From assembly GCA_018222405.1 (NCBI GenBank), contig JAAFAI010000008.1:121762-185761 (forward strand): a stretch of DNA of 64,000 bases, in the 5' to 3' direction. This stretch comes from Gammaproteobacteria bacterium. Its GTDB lineage: Bacteria > Pseudomonadota > Gammaproteobacteria > Enterobacterales > Alteromonadaceae. Shown piece after piece: positions 8,010 through 17,078 of this stretch. The position numbers were made by a program, and so were the translations under genes. Position 1 is the first letter of the stretch; the number at the start of each line of letters is the position of its first letter. The notes under the pieces are model-generated. The model saw only the letters and a list, made by a program, of their open reading frames with translations. It was not told the DNA's origin and ran no database searches.

Positions 8010-9580
8010 CAGGCCAGCACGCTTGACCTGTAATCACCAAGAATAGCGCGTTCTTCTTCGTTAATATGAGGTGATGCATCATCACTTAGCATGTCTTCAA
8101 AGTACGGTACGACTTTTTCCATAATGGCTATGTTCTTGGCCAGCGTTTTAGCGATATCAACATTCGGCTCTTTCAGAATATCATTCAGCTCGCCCAAGCA
8201 AGGCACCAGGAACTGATCCATAAACACGCCCTTGGCCGGCAGAACCAAACGCTTTTTGGCGCGTTCGCTAAGCAGCTTTTGCATTCTTTGGTTCAACTTT
8301 TGCGTTTTCATGAGATCCGGCGTGATATTGCGCATGGTCTCGATATCGCCAATCGCATCGGTAAAGAAGAGCAGGGCAAAAACCCCCCAGTAATAGGTGT
8401 AATCCCAAACCAGTTTAACCGACATCATTTTGCGATCACCAAAGCCACCGTACTGATCTTTGTAAAGTGACAGCGTGTTAGTAAAAAAGGCATCGTAAAA
8501 CTTGTGGAACAAAACGCTCTCAAAGCGGATATCCTGACCTTTCAAATCTCGCTCAATCAGATGCGTAACAAAGGTGTTGTTGAGTGCAATAAAGTCACTG
8601 CCCGGTGAGTAGAATGGATCCGCGAATGCACCGGCTTCTCCGGTCATGGCCCAGCCCTGATCACTGAACATTTGCTTGCAGCCGTAGGAATAGCCCTGCA
8701 TTACTTTAAAGTCGAGCAGTTCTGCGCCCTCAATAGCTTTGGCACACAGTGGATGCTCTTTTTCCAGCCATGCCATGGTGTCATCAAATGACTCAATGCC
8801 ACTGTCGGCAAGGGCCTGATCATCCATTACGATGCCAAAACTGGTAGCACCGGAAGCCAGTGGGATTATCCAAATCCAGTAACCCGGCCCCATTAAATGA
8901 TTGGTGCTAAGCCAGCGTTTACCCGGTTCACATACGCGGTTCTGCCAGGCGGGATTATCAGACCACTCATCAATGATGACCCGTTTATCGACTCTGAAAA
9001 ACACGGCATTGCCCTGATGACCGGTGGGCCGTTGCAACTGTAACTTATTTCTCAGCAGGGCCTGGCGGCCTGCGGCATCTACCAGCCATCTGGCAGTAAA
9101 AGTAAAGGCTTCGTTGTCCTGGGTACATTCAATGGTGTGTTGTTTGTCACCAAGTGTGATGTCACCCAACATGGCACCGTCAACGATATTTACCCCTTTA
9201 CTGGTGAGCAGTTCATAAAGGTAATTCTCTAAGGTGCCGCGCTCAATCTGGTAAGCCGGTATACCGAAAAGTTCACTCACACCGAGCTCGTCATACTCGC
9301 TGTAGTCGCCATCCACATTGCCAAAAAACAGACGTAGCCCGTACTTACGCAGATGCTTTTCTTTAAAATGGGCGTCGAGTCCTAATACGTCAGTAAAATA
9401 ATGGGCGCCAATTTCCACCGTCGATTCACCCACTTTTGCGGTGGTATCGTGCACCGGGAAAGTGCTCTTTTCGATAATCGTGATGCTTACTGACGGATTG
9501 CGGTTGAGCATTTGCAGCGCCAGACTCATTCCGGCCAGTCCGGCGCCTGCGATGATAATATCCGTATTAATGTGTTTCAT
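8009..9580 (-). CDS. FAD-dependent halogenase/oxidoreductase of the tryptophan halogenase type
   Basis: A 523-residue flavoprotein. The N terminus has the Rossmann dinucleotide motif GAGLAGMS (residues 12-19). A WIWIIP stretch near residue 238 corresponds to the WxWxIP motif typical of flavin-dependent halogenases, and EAGAFADPFYSPG near residue 312 is the second FAD-binding block. Xanthomonadins are brominated aryl polyenes and flexirubins can be chlorinated, so a halogenase in such a cluster is sensible: it would halogenate the aromatic head. The halogenase lysine of the active-site tunnel is plausible in TAKVGES (residue 49) but was not verified by alignment. A related monooxygenase that hydroxylates instead cannot be excluded. 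Tightly coupled to its neighbours. Confidence 0.8.
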   Translation of the reverse strand: MKHINTDIIIAGAGLAGMSLALQMLNRNPSVSITIIEKSTFPVHDTTAKVGESTVEIGAHYFTDVLGLDAHFKEKHLRKYGLRLFFGNVDGDYSEYDELGVSELFGIPAYQIERGTLENYLYELLTSKGVNIVDGAMLGDITLGDKQHTIECTQDNEAFTFTARWLVDAAGRQALLRNKLQLQRPTGHQGNAVFFRVDKRVIIDEWSDNPAWQNRVCEPGKRWLSTNHLMGPGYWIWIIPLASGATSFGIVMDDQALADSGIESFDDTMAWLEKEHPLCAKAIEGAELLDFKVMQGYSYGCKQMFSDQGWAMTGEAGAFADPFYSPGSDFIALNNTFVTHLIERDLKGQDIRFESVLFHKFYDAFFTNTLSLYKDQYGGFGDRKMMSVKLVWDYTYYWGVFALLFFTDAIGDIETMRNITPDLMKTQKLNQRMQKLLSERAKKRLVLPAKGVFMDQFLVPCLGELNDILKEPNVDIAKTLAKNIAIMEKVVPYFEDMLSDDASPHINEEERAILGDYRSSVLA

Positions 9581-9587
9581 AACTTAC

Positions 9588-10400
9588 CTACGAACGGGTG
9601 AACGACACTGACGTGCCCTGACTCAGCGGCATGGTCACAGACTTATTGCCGTTTGATGTTGCTATTAACTCTGCCAGACATAAAATTTTAGCGCTTGGGT
9701 TATCAGCATACATTGAAGCGATGTACTCACTGCTGCTTTGCAGTGCTGGCCAGGCCGGTTGTTCTGCCGGGGTTATCTCGGCTGTCACCTCAACGCCATC
9801 TATATTGGCATCAACAGGTAAAATCACCAACGAAAATGCGAAAGTCTCCTGATTACTCAGAATTGGCTTTAGCACGTCTGCTACCGGTGCGTCATAGAAG
9901 GTAACGAGCATCGGTTTATGTTCGGTCACACACTGGATAAGGGCCTCAACCAGGGTTAATGATACTGATTCTTCATACCCTGCTACTGAATTGGCAGCAC
10001 TCATAGTGCCAGTACTGATTGTCCAGTAGCCTGCCGGTGCATTGTGAACAGAGTTGTGGAATTTGGTTGGTGATAATTCCTTCTGTTCAGAAGCCAGGGT
10101 CCTGCACATGTAGTCGGTGAGTTCGGTATCACCTAATCCGGAGGCAAATACGCAGGTAAGTGTATCGGGGGCAAGGCCTGCCGACTGGGTTGCCTGCCAT
10201 GAGCTCTCCACCGCAAGGCGCACTGGCAGAGGTGCCCGCCGACGTTCGTTGGCAGGAATTATAGTTGGCTTAGGCCCTTTGTTTTTTGTATCAGGTAATG
10301 GTTCACCACCAAGCAATTGCTGCAGTGCTTGCCAACTATCAAAGTAGCTGCCCCAGGCACCAATACCTGCAATTTTGCATTTTAGTTTTTTTGCCTGCAT
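9588..10400 (-). CDS. Short beta-ketoacyl synthase-like protein (chain-length-factor-like partner)
   Basis: I choose ATG at 10400, which lies 1 bp after the upstream ketosynthase stop (TAA-A-ATG) and gives 270 residues. The upstream extension to 10451 would run inside the ketosynthase gene. The protein matches the short 'beta-ketoacyl synthase, N-terminal' family rather than a full ketosynthase. Around the place of the active site it reads HNAPAGYWTISTGTMSAANSV with no cysteine, so it should not condense by itself. In aryl-polyene systems a ketosynthase works as a heterodimer with such a chain-length factor. Its immediate neighbour at 10402-11580 has the intact triad and is the natural partner. 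Confidence 0.8.
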   Translation of the reverse strand: MQAKKLKCKIAGIGAWGSYFDSWQALQQLLGGEPLPDTKNKGPKPTIIPANERRRAPLPVRLAVESSWQATQSAGLAPDTLTCVFASGLGDTELTDYMCRTLASEQKELSPTKFHNSVHNAPAGYWTISTGTMSAANSVAGYEESVSLTLVEALIQCVTEHKPMLVTFYDAPVADVLKPILSNQETFAFSLVILPVDANIDGVEVTAEITPAEQPAWPALQSSSEYIASMYADNPSAKILCLAELIATSNGNKSVTMPLSQGTSVSFTRS

Positions 10401-10401
10401 T

Positions 10402-11580
10402 TTATTCTGACCTGCTAAACAAGAGCGTACAGTTGTTGCCGCCAAAGCCAAAGGAGTTAGTCATTACGTGCTGACACACTTTGTGTTCGTCGCTGGCCTT
10501 AATTGAAAGGGATAAGGCCTCGTCAAGGGTTTCGAGGTTCTTGGAACCAGGAATAATATTCGTATGCAGGGTATCCATGGCAATAATTGCTTCGGTAATG
10601 CCGGCTGCTCCCAGGGTGTGTCCCATCCACGCTTTGGTTGACGAGCATTGGGTGGTGTCTGGAAATAATTCTGAAATTAACTGCCCTTCGATGAGATCGT
10701 TAGCACGACTTGACGTACCATGCAGGTTGATATAATCAATGTCAGCAGCTTCTCTGTTCGCCTGCTCCAGTGCCTGGGTCATTGATAGTCTGGCTCCCAG
10801 CCCTTCGGGGTGAGGGTGTGACATGTGATAAGCGTCTGAGCTTTCACCATAGCCGGTCAGGCTGATACCACTACTGTTGCTGTTTTCGCCAGTCCTCTGC
10901 AACACGGCAAAACCTGAAGCTTCACCAAGGTTGATACCATCACGATGCTGGTCGAAAGGCTTGCATGGGTTAGGTGATAATAGCTGCAGTGAGTTAAAAC
11001 CATGCAGTACACTTAAACATAGTGTATCTACACCACCCACCAATACGGCATCGACGATACCGGTTTCCAGCCACCGGGCGCCGGTGGCAAAGACTTTCGC
11101 TGAAGAGGAGCAGGCTGTATTAATGGTGAGCGAAGGGCCGGTAATACCCGTGAGGTGAGCCATAAACAAACTGGGTGCATGAGGGTTATGCACGAAGGGC
11201 TGCTTGAATTGCTCTGTTAGGTTGCCCGACTCATCCAGTTGTGTATAGGCCGTCTCTGTACGGTCAATACTTGAGGTGCTTGAGCCCATCACGAGCCCCA
11301 CTCTGGCTGCACCATACTTACTGATTAGCCCTGCGACTGTCTGGCGAATAGTGCCTTGCTCGTAACCCAGTGCGGCCAGCGCATTGTTGCGACTCTGCCA
11401 ACGGCCTAAATCATTCACGTTGCTGACCTGTTCAACAAGGCCTATCCAGGTGTCCAGATCTGAACCCGGTAGATTGTTTTTAATAAGTCCGCTGTCGTGA
11501 TGTTTAAGAGAAGTTCTTAACGCCTTGAGGTTTAAACCGGCTGCTGAGCAGGTTTCGTAGTCGATGATATCTATTTTCAT
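10402..11580 (-). CDS. 3-oxoacyl-ACP synthase (ketosynthase partner of the chain-length factor)
   Basis: A 392-residue ketosynthase with the active-site cysteine in INTACSSSAK (near residue 157), the first histidine in NLHGTSSRAND (near residue 287) and the second in KAWMGHTLGAAG (near residue 320). All catalytic residues are present, in contrast to the shorter protein encoded directly after it. It probably forms the elongating heterodimer for the polyene chain. It follows the carrier-protein gene by about 60 bp. The C-terminal NSFGFGGNNC is the usual glycine-rich end of this family. Confidence 0.9.
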   Translation of the reverse strand: MKIDIIDYETCSAAGLNLKALRTSLKHHDSGLIKNNLPGSDLDTWIGLVEQVSNVNDLGRWQSRNNALAALGYEQGTIRQTVAGLISKYGAARVGLVMGSSTSSIDRTETAYTQLDESGNLTEQFKQPFVHNPHAPSLFMAHLTGITGPSLTINTACSSSAKVFATGARWLETGIVDAVLVGGVDTLCLSVLHGFNSLQLLSPNPCKPFDQHRDGINLGEASGFAVLQRTGENSNSSGISLTGYGESSDAYHMSHPHPEGLGARLSMTQALEQANREAADIDYINLHGTSSRANDLIEGQLISELFPDTTQCSSTKAWMGHTLGAAGITEAIIAMDTLHTNIIPGSKNLETLDEALSLSIKASDEHKVCQHVMTNSFGFGGNNCTLLFSRSE

Positions 11581-11639
11581 TTTGCTCAGGGCCTGCGATG
11601 GCAGAGGGGGTTATCCCTGACCTTTTGCAGGCCTTCTTC

Positions 11640-11903
11640 TCATTTTTTATTTTCTACGAACGCCGTTAAGCTTCTCAGTGTGGCAAAGGCTTCGCGAGTG
11701 CCTTCGTCTTCGGCTTTAATCTGAACCCCGTATTCTTTTGAAATTGCCAGTGAAATTTCCAGTGCGTCGATGGAGTCCAGTCCCAGCCCGTCACCGAACA
11801 ATTGTTCCTCCGGATCGATCTCGTCCGCTTCCATGTCTTCAAGATTCAAGGCTTCTACCATAAGTTGAGCCATTTTTAATTCGGATTCTGTCTGTGTAGC
11901 CAT
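11640..11903 (-). CDS. Acyl carrier protein of the polyene cluster
   Basis: An 87-residue acidic carrier protein. The phosphopantetheine attachment site is the serine of GLDSIDALE (near residue 44), preceded by LFGDG as in discrete ACPs. It is the first gene of the reverse-strand operon that runs down to the ketosynthase at 3584. It starts 89 bp from the divergent phosphopantetheinyl transferase gene that could activate it. The second carrier protein of the cluster is cut by the left edge of the window. Confidence 0.9.
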   Translation of the reverse strand: MATQTESELKMAQLMVEALNLEDMEADEIDPEEQLFGDGLGLDSIDALEISLAISKEYGVQIKAEDEGTREAFATLRSLTAFVENKK

Positions 11904-11948
11904 AGTTGATACTGTCCTTACTATGAACGCTTTAATATGAAAAAACGG

Positions 11949-11960
11949 TAGTTTAAACTA
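11949..11960. promoter_or_regulatory. Candidate operator TAGTTTAAACTA (copy 2)
   Basis: The same perfect palindrome as at 2063-2074, centred in the 89-bp region between the divergent carrier-protein operon and the phosphopantetheinyl transferase. It lies about 45 bp before one start and 32 bp before the other, a position where a bound dimer could block both promoters. Confidence 0.5.
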
Positions 11961-11992
11961 ATGTTACAGTAAAAACTATTTCAACGGATTGT

Positions 11993-12781
11993 ATGTTTCC
12001 CGGTTTCGTTTATTCAGCTCCTGTTGATACTTTAAGTGCCGGTGAAGTTCATCTGTGGCAGATAAGTATCAAGGACTTATTACGCACTCAAAGCATCGGT
12101 ACTTTGTTTGATGTGCTCAGTGAGGATGAAAGAAGCCGGGCTGCAGCTTATCGCTCTGAAAGTCGGCGACAATTGTTCATTATTGGTCGCGCGAGCTTAC
12201 GCCTACTCCTTAGTGCACTCATGCCCGCGGTATCTCCTCAATCCATCAGGTTTGCGACCGGTGCGCAGGGTAAACCCATGCTGACGGATAATGCCTGCCC
12301 ACTGCAATTTAACCTGTCTCATTCCCATGATGCCATCACCATAGCGATAACCAGAGGCCAGACTGTTGGCGTTGATATTGAGTATATGAAAGCGCGCCCC
12401 CGGATGGCTGATATTGCTCAGCATTATTTCCACCCTGAGGAGGCGCAGGTGATCACTAACGCACTTGTTGCCGGTGATGAACTAATTGCCTTGCAGCTGT
12501 TTTACAAAGTCTGGACCTTAAAGGAAGCCTTTATTAAAGCCGACGGCAAAGGTATGGCGATAGCGGGTGACAGTTTTTATTTTACTCATATCGACACATC
12601 TATCCCTCGTATCGAATTTACGGGTTCCGGGCCTGATGTAGCCCCCGACTGGTACTTTAAACATCAGTTCGTAAATGGCCAATACAGTATTGCTGTGGCG
12701 CTTAGCGTTTCTGACAAAGAAGAACGAGTTACAGTAAGCCAACGTCGACTCAGCCTTATACCAACAGGTTGGTGCAGTTAG
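11993..12781 (+). CDS. 4'-phosphopantetheinyl transferase (Sfp type)
   Basis: A 262-residue protein with the two family signatures: VGVDIEYMK (Mg-binding Asp and Glu, near residue 124) and KVWTLKEAFIKADGKG (WxxKEA, near residue 177). These enzymes move the phosphopantetheine arm of CoA onto the serine of apo carrier proteins. Lying divergent to the carrier-protein operon, it probably serves the pigment carrier proteins. ATG at 11993 is kept because it falls just before a typical N terminus. It is followed by a MaoC-type gene after 82 bp on the same strand. Confidence 0.92.
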   Translation: MFPGFVYSAPVDTLSAGEVHLWQISIKDLLRTQSIGTLFDVLSEDERSRAAAYRSESRRQLFIIGRASLRLLLSALMPAVSPQSIRFATGAQGKPMLTDNACPLQFNLSHSHDAITIAITRGQTVGVDIEYMKARPRMADIAQHYFHPEEAQVITNALVAGDELIALQLFYKVWTLKEAFIKADGKGMAIAGDSFYFTHIDTSIPRIEFTGSGPDVAPDWYFKHQFVNGQYSIAVALSVSDKEERVTVSQRRLSLIPTGWCS

Positions 12782-12863
12782 TCATTTAACTATTTTCACA
12801 TGCTAAATATCTGAAACTAGTATAAATTGACTTTTAACACGGAGCGCCGCTCAAAAGGAGTTT

Positions 12864-13766
12864 GTGGTGAGGCAGGTATTTCAGTTAGTTAAAGCGGCGA
12901 CAAAAAAAGCAGATAAACCGCTGCTTGAACAGTGGTTTGCTAAGTACGAGAGCATGCAGTTGCCTGATGTTGCATCTACTCGTTACTTCACCCCGACTGA
13001 CTACAGCTCCAGATTAAACGCGTTCAACGAGCTTCACGACTGGCATAGTCACTACCTGCATCCTTGCTTTCCACAGTTGTTGGGGTTATCACAGCATATT
13101 TCAGCTTTATCGCATACTAATTCACCGTTTTCATTAATTGGCTTAGTGCACGTTGGCAATGAAATCAGGCAGTATCAACCGCTTAACAATGAGGATCTGT
13201 GTTTACACTGTTATTTTAATGACATAACGCCACATCAGTATGGCGTTCAGGTTGAGGTAAATATAAAGGTAAGCCAGGGCGGTAAGCATTGTCAGACCGT
13301 AAGCAGCACTTACCTTTACCGGCTGCCGTCGGTAGATATTCTGAGTACAAGAACAAAATCAGATTCCGCGGTCGCCCTTGCGACTTTATCTCCCTTGCCC
13401 GAGCATTCTCAATTGCAGTTTAAACCCGGAGTAGGGCGGCGATATGCGCGAATTAGTGGCGACTACAATCCCATTCATCTGGCCAAATGGAGTGCCAGGT
13501 TAGCCGGCTTTAAAGATGTTATGGCCCATGGCACGCACGTTCTGGCAATGGCCTTATCTAAATTGAATCATAACTGGCAATTGCCTTTAGAGCCGGTGGC
13601 TATTACCAGTCAGTTCAACCGACCGGTATTGCTGCCTTCAACGGTAACCCTGAATACCTCTTTATTGCCATTGAATGCAGAAAAAACGGTGCATTTTGAA
13701 TTAACCAACCCACTGGCATCACGCCGCAAGCAATCAGTTATGTCAGGCGAAATTAGAGCGATCTGA
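12864..13766 (+). CDS. MaoC-like dehydratase/hydratase
   Basis: A 300-residue double-hotdog-like protein. The C-terminal half holds the MaoC hydratase motif: GDYNPIHL with catalytic Asp and His (near residue 199), then AGFKDVMAHG. Translation starts at one of two adjacent GTG codons (12864 or 12867); AAGGAG at 12855-12860 gives better spacing to the second. It may act on hydroxyacyl thioesters of the polyene pathway or on a fatty-acid precursor. Upstream, at about 12815, an AAACTA half-site resembles one arm of the cluster palindrome. It is the last gene clearly tied to the pigment cluster. Confidence 0.82.
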   Translation: MVRQVFQLVKAATKKADKPLLEQWFAKYESMQLPDVASTRYFTPTDYSSRLNAFNELHDWHSHYLHPCFPQLLGLSQHISALSHTNSPFSLIGLVHVGNEIRQYQPLNNEDLCLHCYFNDITPHQYGVQVEVNIKVSQGGKHCQTVSSTYLYRLPSVDILSTRTKSDSAVALATLSPLPEHSQLQFKPGVGRRYARISGDYNPIHLAKWSARLAGFKDVMAHGTHVLAMALSKLNHNWQLPLEPVAITSQFNRPVLLPSTVTLNTSLLPLNAEKTVHFELTNPLASRRKQSVMSGEIRAI

Positions 13767-13922
13767 GTTACCTGCAAGGTGGCAAACAGGCTGGTGATTC
13801 CCGACTATTGCACGCCAGGAATATTGCGTTTATTCTTCGCTGGTGCGTAACTGAGCAAGCGTTGACTATACAGTTATGTAATTAAAATATATTAATTTCA
13901 ATAAATTATAATAAGGATAGAC

Positions 13923-14468
13923 ATGTTAAAAAACATCGGAATGGTTTCGTTTTTGTTGCTTGCGTTTAATTTAGGCGGTTGCGCTGGTTTGGCAAATATG
14001 AAAGAGGTCCAGTTCCAGAATACGCCGGAAGAAAACAAGGCAACCGTAAACTTTGTGCGTCGCTCGGTTTTCATGGGTGATGGCGTAAAGGGTGAAGTGT
14101 GGGACAGTGAAAACCTGGTGGGAACACTCGAGTCCGGGCGTTTATTGCAATATCAGGCTGAACCCGGCGAGCATACGTTTATGATGAGTCTGCAAGGTCA
14201 CTGGGCTGTGGCACAAGGTGATCTGGAGGCGGGTAAAACTTATTACTTAAAAATGAACCTGACCGGCTGGGGGCCAATCATTATTGGCGCTGCCGATGCT
14301 AATGATCCAAGGATTGATGAGTGGAATGAAATGACCACTGTGGTGAAAGATGAGGCCACTTCCAAGCCTGTACCTGCAGAATATGTAGAGGAAGCTAAAC
14401 GTCTCCTTGAACGTGTAGAGAACGGGGATGCAAATGTCACCATGATTACGGACCAGCACGCCAGATAA
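13923..14468 (+). CDS. DUF2846-like lipoprotein
   Basis: A 181-residue protein with a type II signal peptide: short N terminus, hydrophobic core and lipobox LGGC with Cys20. The mature part follows the DUF2846 pattern, with an N-terminal VNFVRRS strand, VGTLESGR, and then AEPGEHTF. The function of this family is unknown. An AAGGAT ribosome site precedes the ATG by 6 bp, and the upstream region is AT-rich. It stands alone and is followed by a strong hairpin terminator. Confidence 0.75.
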   Translation: MLKNIGMVSFLLLAFNLGGCAGLANMKEVQFQNTPEENKATVNFVRRSVFMGDGVKGEVWDSENLVGTLESGRLLQYQAEPGEHTFMMSLQGHWAVAQGDLEAGKTYYLKMNLTGWGPIIIGAADANDPRIDEWNEMTTVVKDEATSKPVPAEYVEEAKRLLERVENGDANVTMITDQHAR

Positions 14469-14488
14469 TTCTGTTACGTACATGCATT

Positions 14489-14515
14489 ACAAGGCCTGTT
14501 ATTTACAGGCCTTGT
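14489..14515 (+). terminator. Rho-independent terminator
   Basis: A perfect 11-bp stem, ACAAGGCCTGT with ACAGGCCTTGT, and a TATTT loop, followed by TTATTTTA. It lies 20 bp after the lipoprotein stop and can also serve the converging broken channel gene. Confidence 0.85.
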
Positions 14516-14631
14516 TTATTTTATAGTTATTGTTATCAGGTTGTCGGCTAACAGAGCTAAGTTAATTCCATTCAATTCCTTTCCGCTTGCGGCTGGCCAA
14601 ATCATCCTGGATTCTCTGCCAGACACGCAAT

Positions 14632-16379
14632 TTACACATTCTCAGTCTTTGTGGTTAAGCCTGCTGCCAATGGCGAGTTGTTGGCCAGGTGAACATGAAC
14701 ATCCCGTTGTGGGAAGGGAATATTGATGCCTTCCTGATCAAAACGCATTTTTACCTCACGGGTGATGTGCCAGTACACGTCCCAATAATCGGCCGTGTTC
14801 ACCCAGGGGCGCACAATAAAGTCGACCGATGACTCGCCCAGTGTATTTAACCGGATAATGGGCTCTGGCTCTTCTAAAACATTGGGGCAGTTGCTCACTA
14901 TGTCCGCCAGTAATGCTTCGACTTTTGGAATATCGTCGCTATAGCCTATGCCAAATACTAAGTCGACCCGGCGGGTCGATTGCGCTGTTACGTTGCGGAT
15001 CACATCACCCCAGATCTTACTGTTTGGCACTATTAGTGTTTGATTATCAAAGGTAAAAATTGTGGTAGAAACAATAGTCATTCGTGACACTTTGCCAAAC
15101 ACTCCGGCCGCTTCGATAGGTCGCCCTCATCAAAAGGGCGGTATATCAGGATCATCACCCCTGACGCAAAGTTGCCTAGAGTATCCTGCAATGCAAAGCC
15201 AATAATGAAGCCTGCAACCCCTAAACCTGCCAGTACTGGTCCAAGAGAAACCCCCACCTGTGCCAGGGCGATCAGTAAGCCCATAAACATGATAATCCGG
15301 TTGGTCCAGGCATGTAACATATGTTCAAGCAGTTGAGATTTCTGAGCGCGTGAAGATTGAAAACTGCTCTCAAGCATTTTGGTTACAAGCAGTGCAAGGG
15401 CTTTGGCAATTAATAAAATGAGAATAAACAAAAAGGCTTTAAAAATAATTTCTACCGCGTTATTACGGAACCCACTTTTTGATTCCAGCCACCAGTCCTG
15501 CATAAGTGAGTTGACGACGCCCACATCAATGACATCAGTTGTTAACTCACCGGTAGTTTTCACCAGCAGCGTTTGATATTCCCCCATATCAATACCCTGT
15601 GACTGCCCGATATCAATAACGGTTTACATTGAGTTGGCATCGCCATCCAGCAGATCCTGCGTTAACAGCAAGCCCTTTTTATGCTCTGCATCTTGTTCAT
15701 CGGCTTTAAGCATATGTTCATGTTGCGCTATACGATCTTCATAGAGTTTTAATCTACCAGCCAGATAAGCTGCCCGCTCCGGCACTGCAATAGCCAGAAA
15801 GTCAACCGAGGGCTTTGGTTCAAAGGATAAGTTACGGATCACACCAATGTAAGACGACAACGTAAGTAACGCCTCATCCAGTTGCAGGCTAATTAATAAA
15901 TAACTTCGGACGCCTTCCTCGGTAGTAGTGTCGAGGTCTCTGACGAGCAGGCTTTGTTCGCTGTTGTTTATTTCCTGACGAAACCAGGCTCCGATACTAA
16001 GCAAATAATCACGATATTCAGACAGTACAGTATTAAGATCCGCGCCGTCCTCAATGAGTTGCTTGCCAAGTCTTTCGAGTTCCTGAAAGCGAGCGATTAA
16101 CTTGGCAAATTTCTCTTTTCTAATTAGCTGTAGGGCAGTGTAGTCATCGCCATTGGCATCTGTGACCTGTTTTTCCAATTCCTCTAACTCTGTTTCCAGG
16201 GTGTTGATTTGGTCCAGTATTGTAATAATTTCATTATTTTGTAGGGTGGTTTGTTGTGTAGACGCCTCATCAGTACTGGTTTCCTGTGCCAAAGGGTCAG
16301 CAGAAATGACTACACTGAGAACAAGCAAAAACACCTGCAATATGTTGTTATTTTTGAGTTTGGTAATACGGATTGACAC
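14632..16379 (-). pseudogene. MscS-family mechanosensitive channel, broken by a stop codon and a frameshift
   Basis: Three reverse-strand pieces form one gene. The start is GTG at 16379 with AGGAAG 6 bp upstream, giving a signal peptide and a coiled-coil periplasmic domain that ends at an in-frame TAA (15624-15626). The same frame continues after the stop (TVIDIGQSQGIDMGEYQTLL) through membrane helices and the pore region GVMILIYRPFDEGD. There one base is missing at about 15118-15119. The other frame resumes exactly where MscS proteins continue (IEAAGVFGKV, then FDNQTLIVPNS) down to 14632. Restored, this would be a roughly 580-residue MscS-like channel releasing solutes on hypo-osmotic shock. 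Two separate lesions argue for genuine decay rather than one sequencing error. Confidence 0.85.
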
Positions 16380-16634
16380 AACTATCTTCCTAACGGTTAG
16401 CAATGAGAAAATGTAAATTACTCTGCACTGGTTATCTTTCCTGCTCTGAGGAAAGAGCGGGGAAACAATACTTTGAGTAACACCTGAATGCCCAGCCGGT
16501 AAGCCCGGTGAGAGTGTGGGATCCATTTTTACTACTCAGGAGTCCTAAGTCGCCTATTTGTCTTTTTGTCAGCCACAGCCTGTTTGTTATTAAAGCGGAT
16601 TAAATTTTGCTAATCCAAAATAGCGCATAAACAC

Positions 16635-16856
16635 CTATCGCAAACCCAAGTAATGGGTTAGAACTTCTTCTCGGGTAATCGGAAATCCTGTTGTAGCTAG
16701 TCCATGAGACTTTGAATTTGTGTACAAGTGCTCTTCCGAATATTTATTTGGATACCAATATTGCAAAGTACAACTCGATAAATGTTCGTCAACTATTTCT
16801 TTAACTACATCGGATAACTTTGCTGCCATATAAAGAGAGCAATACGTAGCCAGCAA
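16635..16856 (-). CDS. Small unrecognised ORF, possibly a remnant
   Basis: A 73-codon frame with no recognisable motif. The C-terminal half has a protein-like composition (ITREEVLTHYLGLR), but no good ribosome site precedes the ATG and the N-terminal part is unremarkable. It lies alone between the broken channel gene and the giant glucan synthetase. It could be a small gene, the tail of a deleted gene or chance. Confidence 0.25.
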   Translation of the reverse strand: MLATYCSLYMAAKLSDVVKEIVDEHLSSCTLQYWYPNKYSEEHLYTNSKSHGLATTGFPITREEVLTHYLGLR

Positions 16857-17078
16857 CGGAAATAAAATACTACCTCTCGTTACTTTTTCCTTATATTAAA
16901 AAATTAAGCAAGAAGACTTTTTTCAATGTATGTGCTTAAACGCACAGATAAACGCATCTTCCAATGGCTACATAGTCAGGCAATACACCATGTGCCTAAT
17001 GCATTTAACACAACAGGGAACAGAGTAACAATGCGTTTTTAGGTATTCCGTGAAAGTGCCTAAAAAGGACGTCTTGTT
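16857..17078 (+). promoter_or_regulatory. Upstream region of the glucan synthetase gene
   Basis: About 220 bp without a supported gene. It is AT-rich and contains several GTGCNTAA-like words (around 16930, 16990 and 17055) of unknown meaning. An AAAAAGGAC ribosome site lies just before the ATG at 17079. No promoter is assigned with confidence. Confidence 0.35.
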
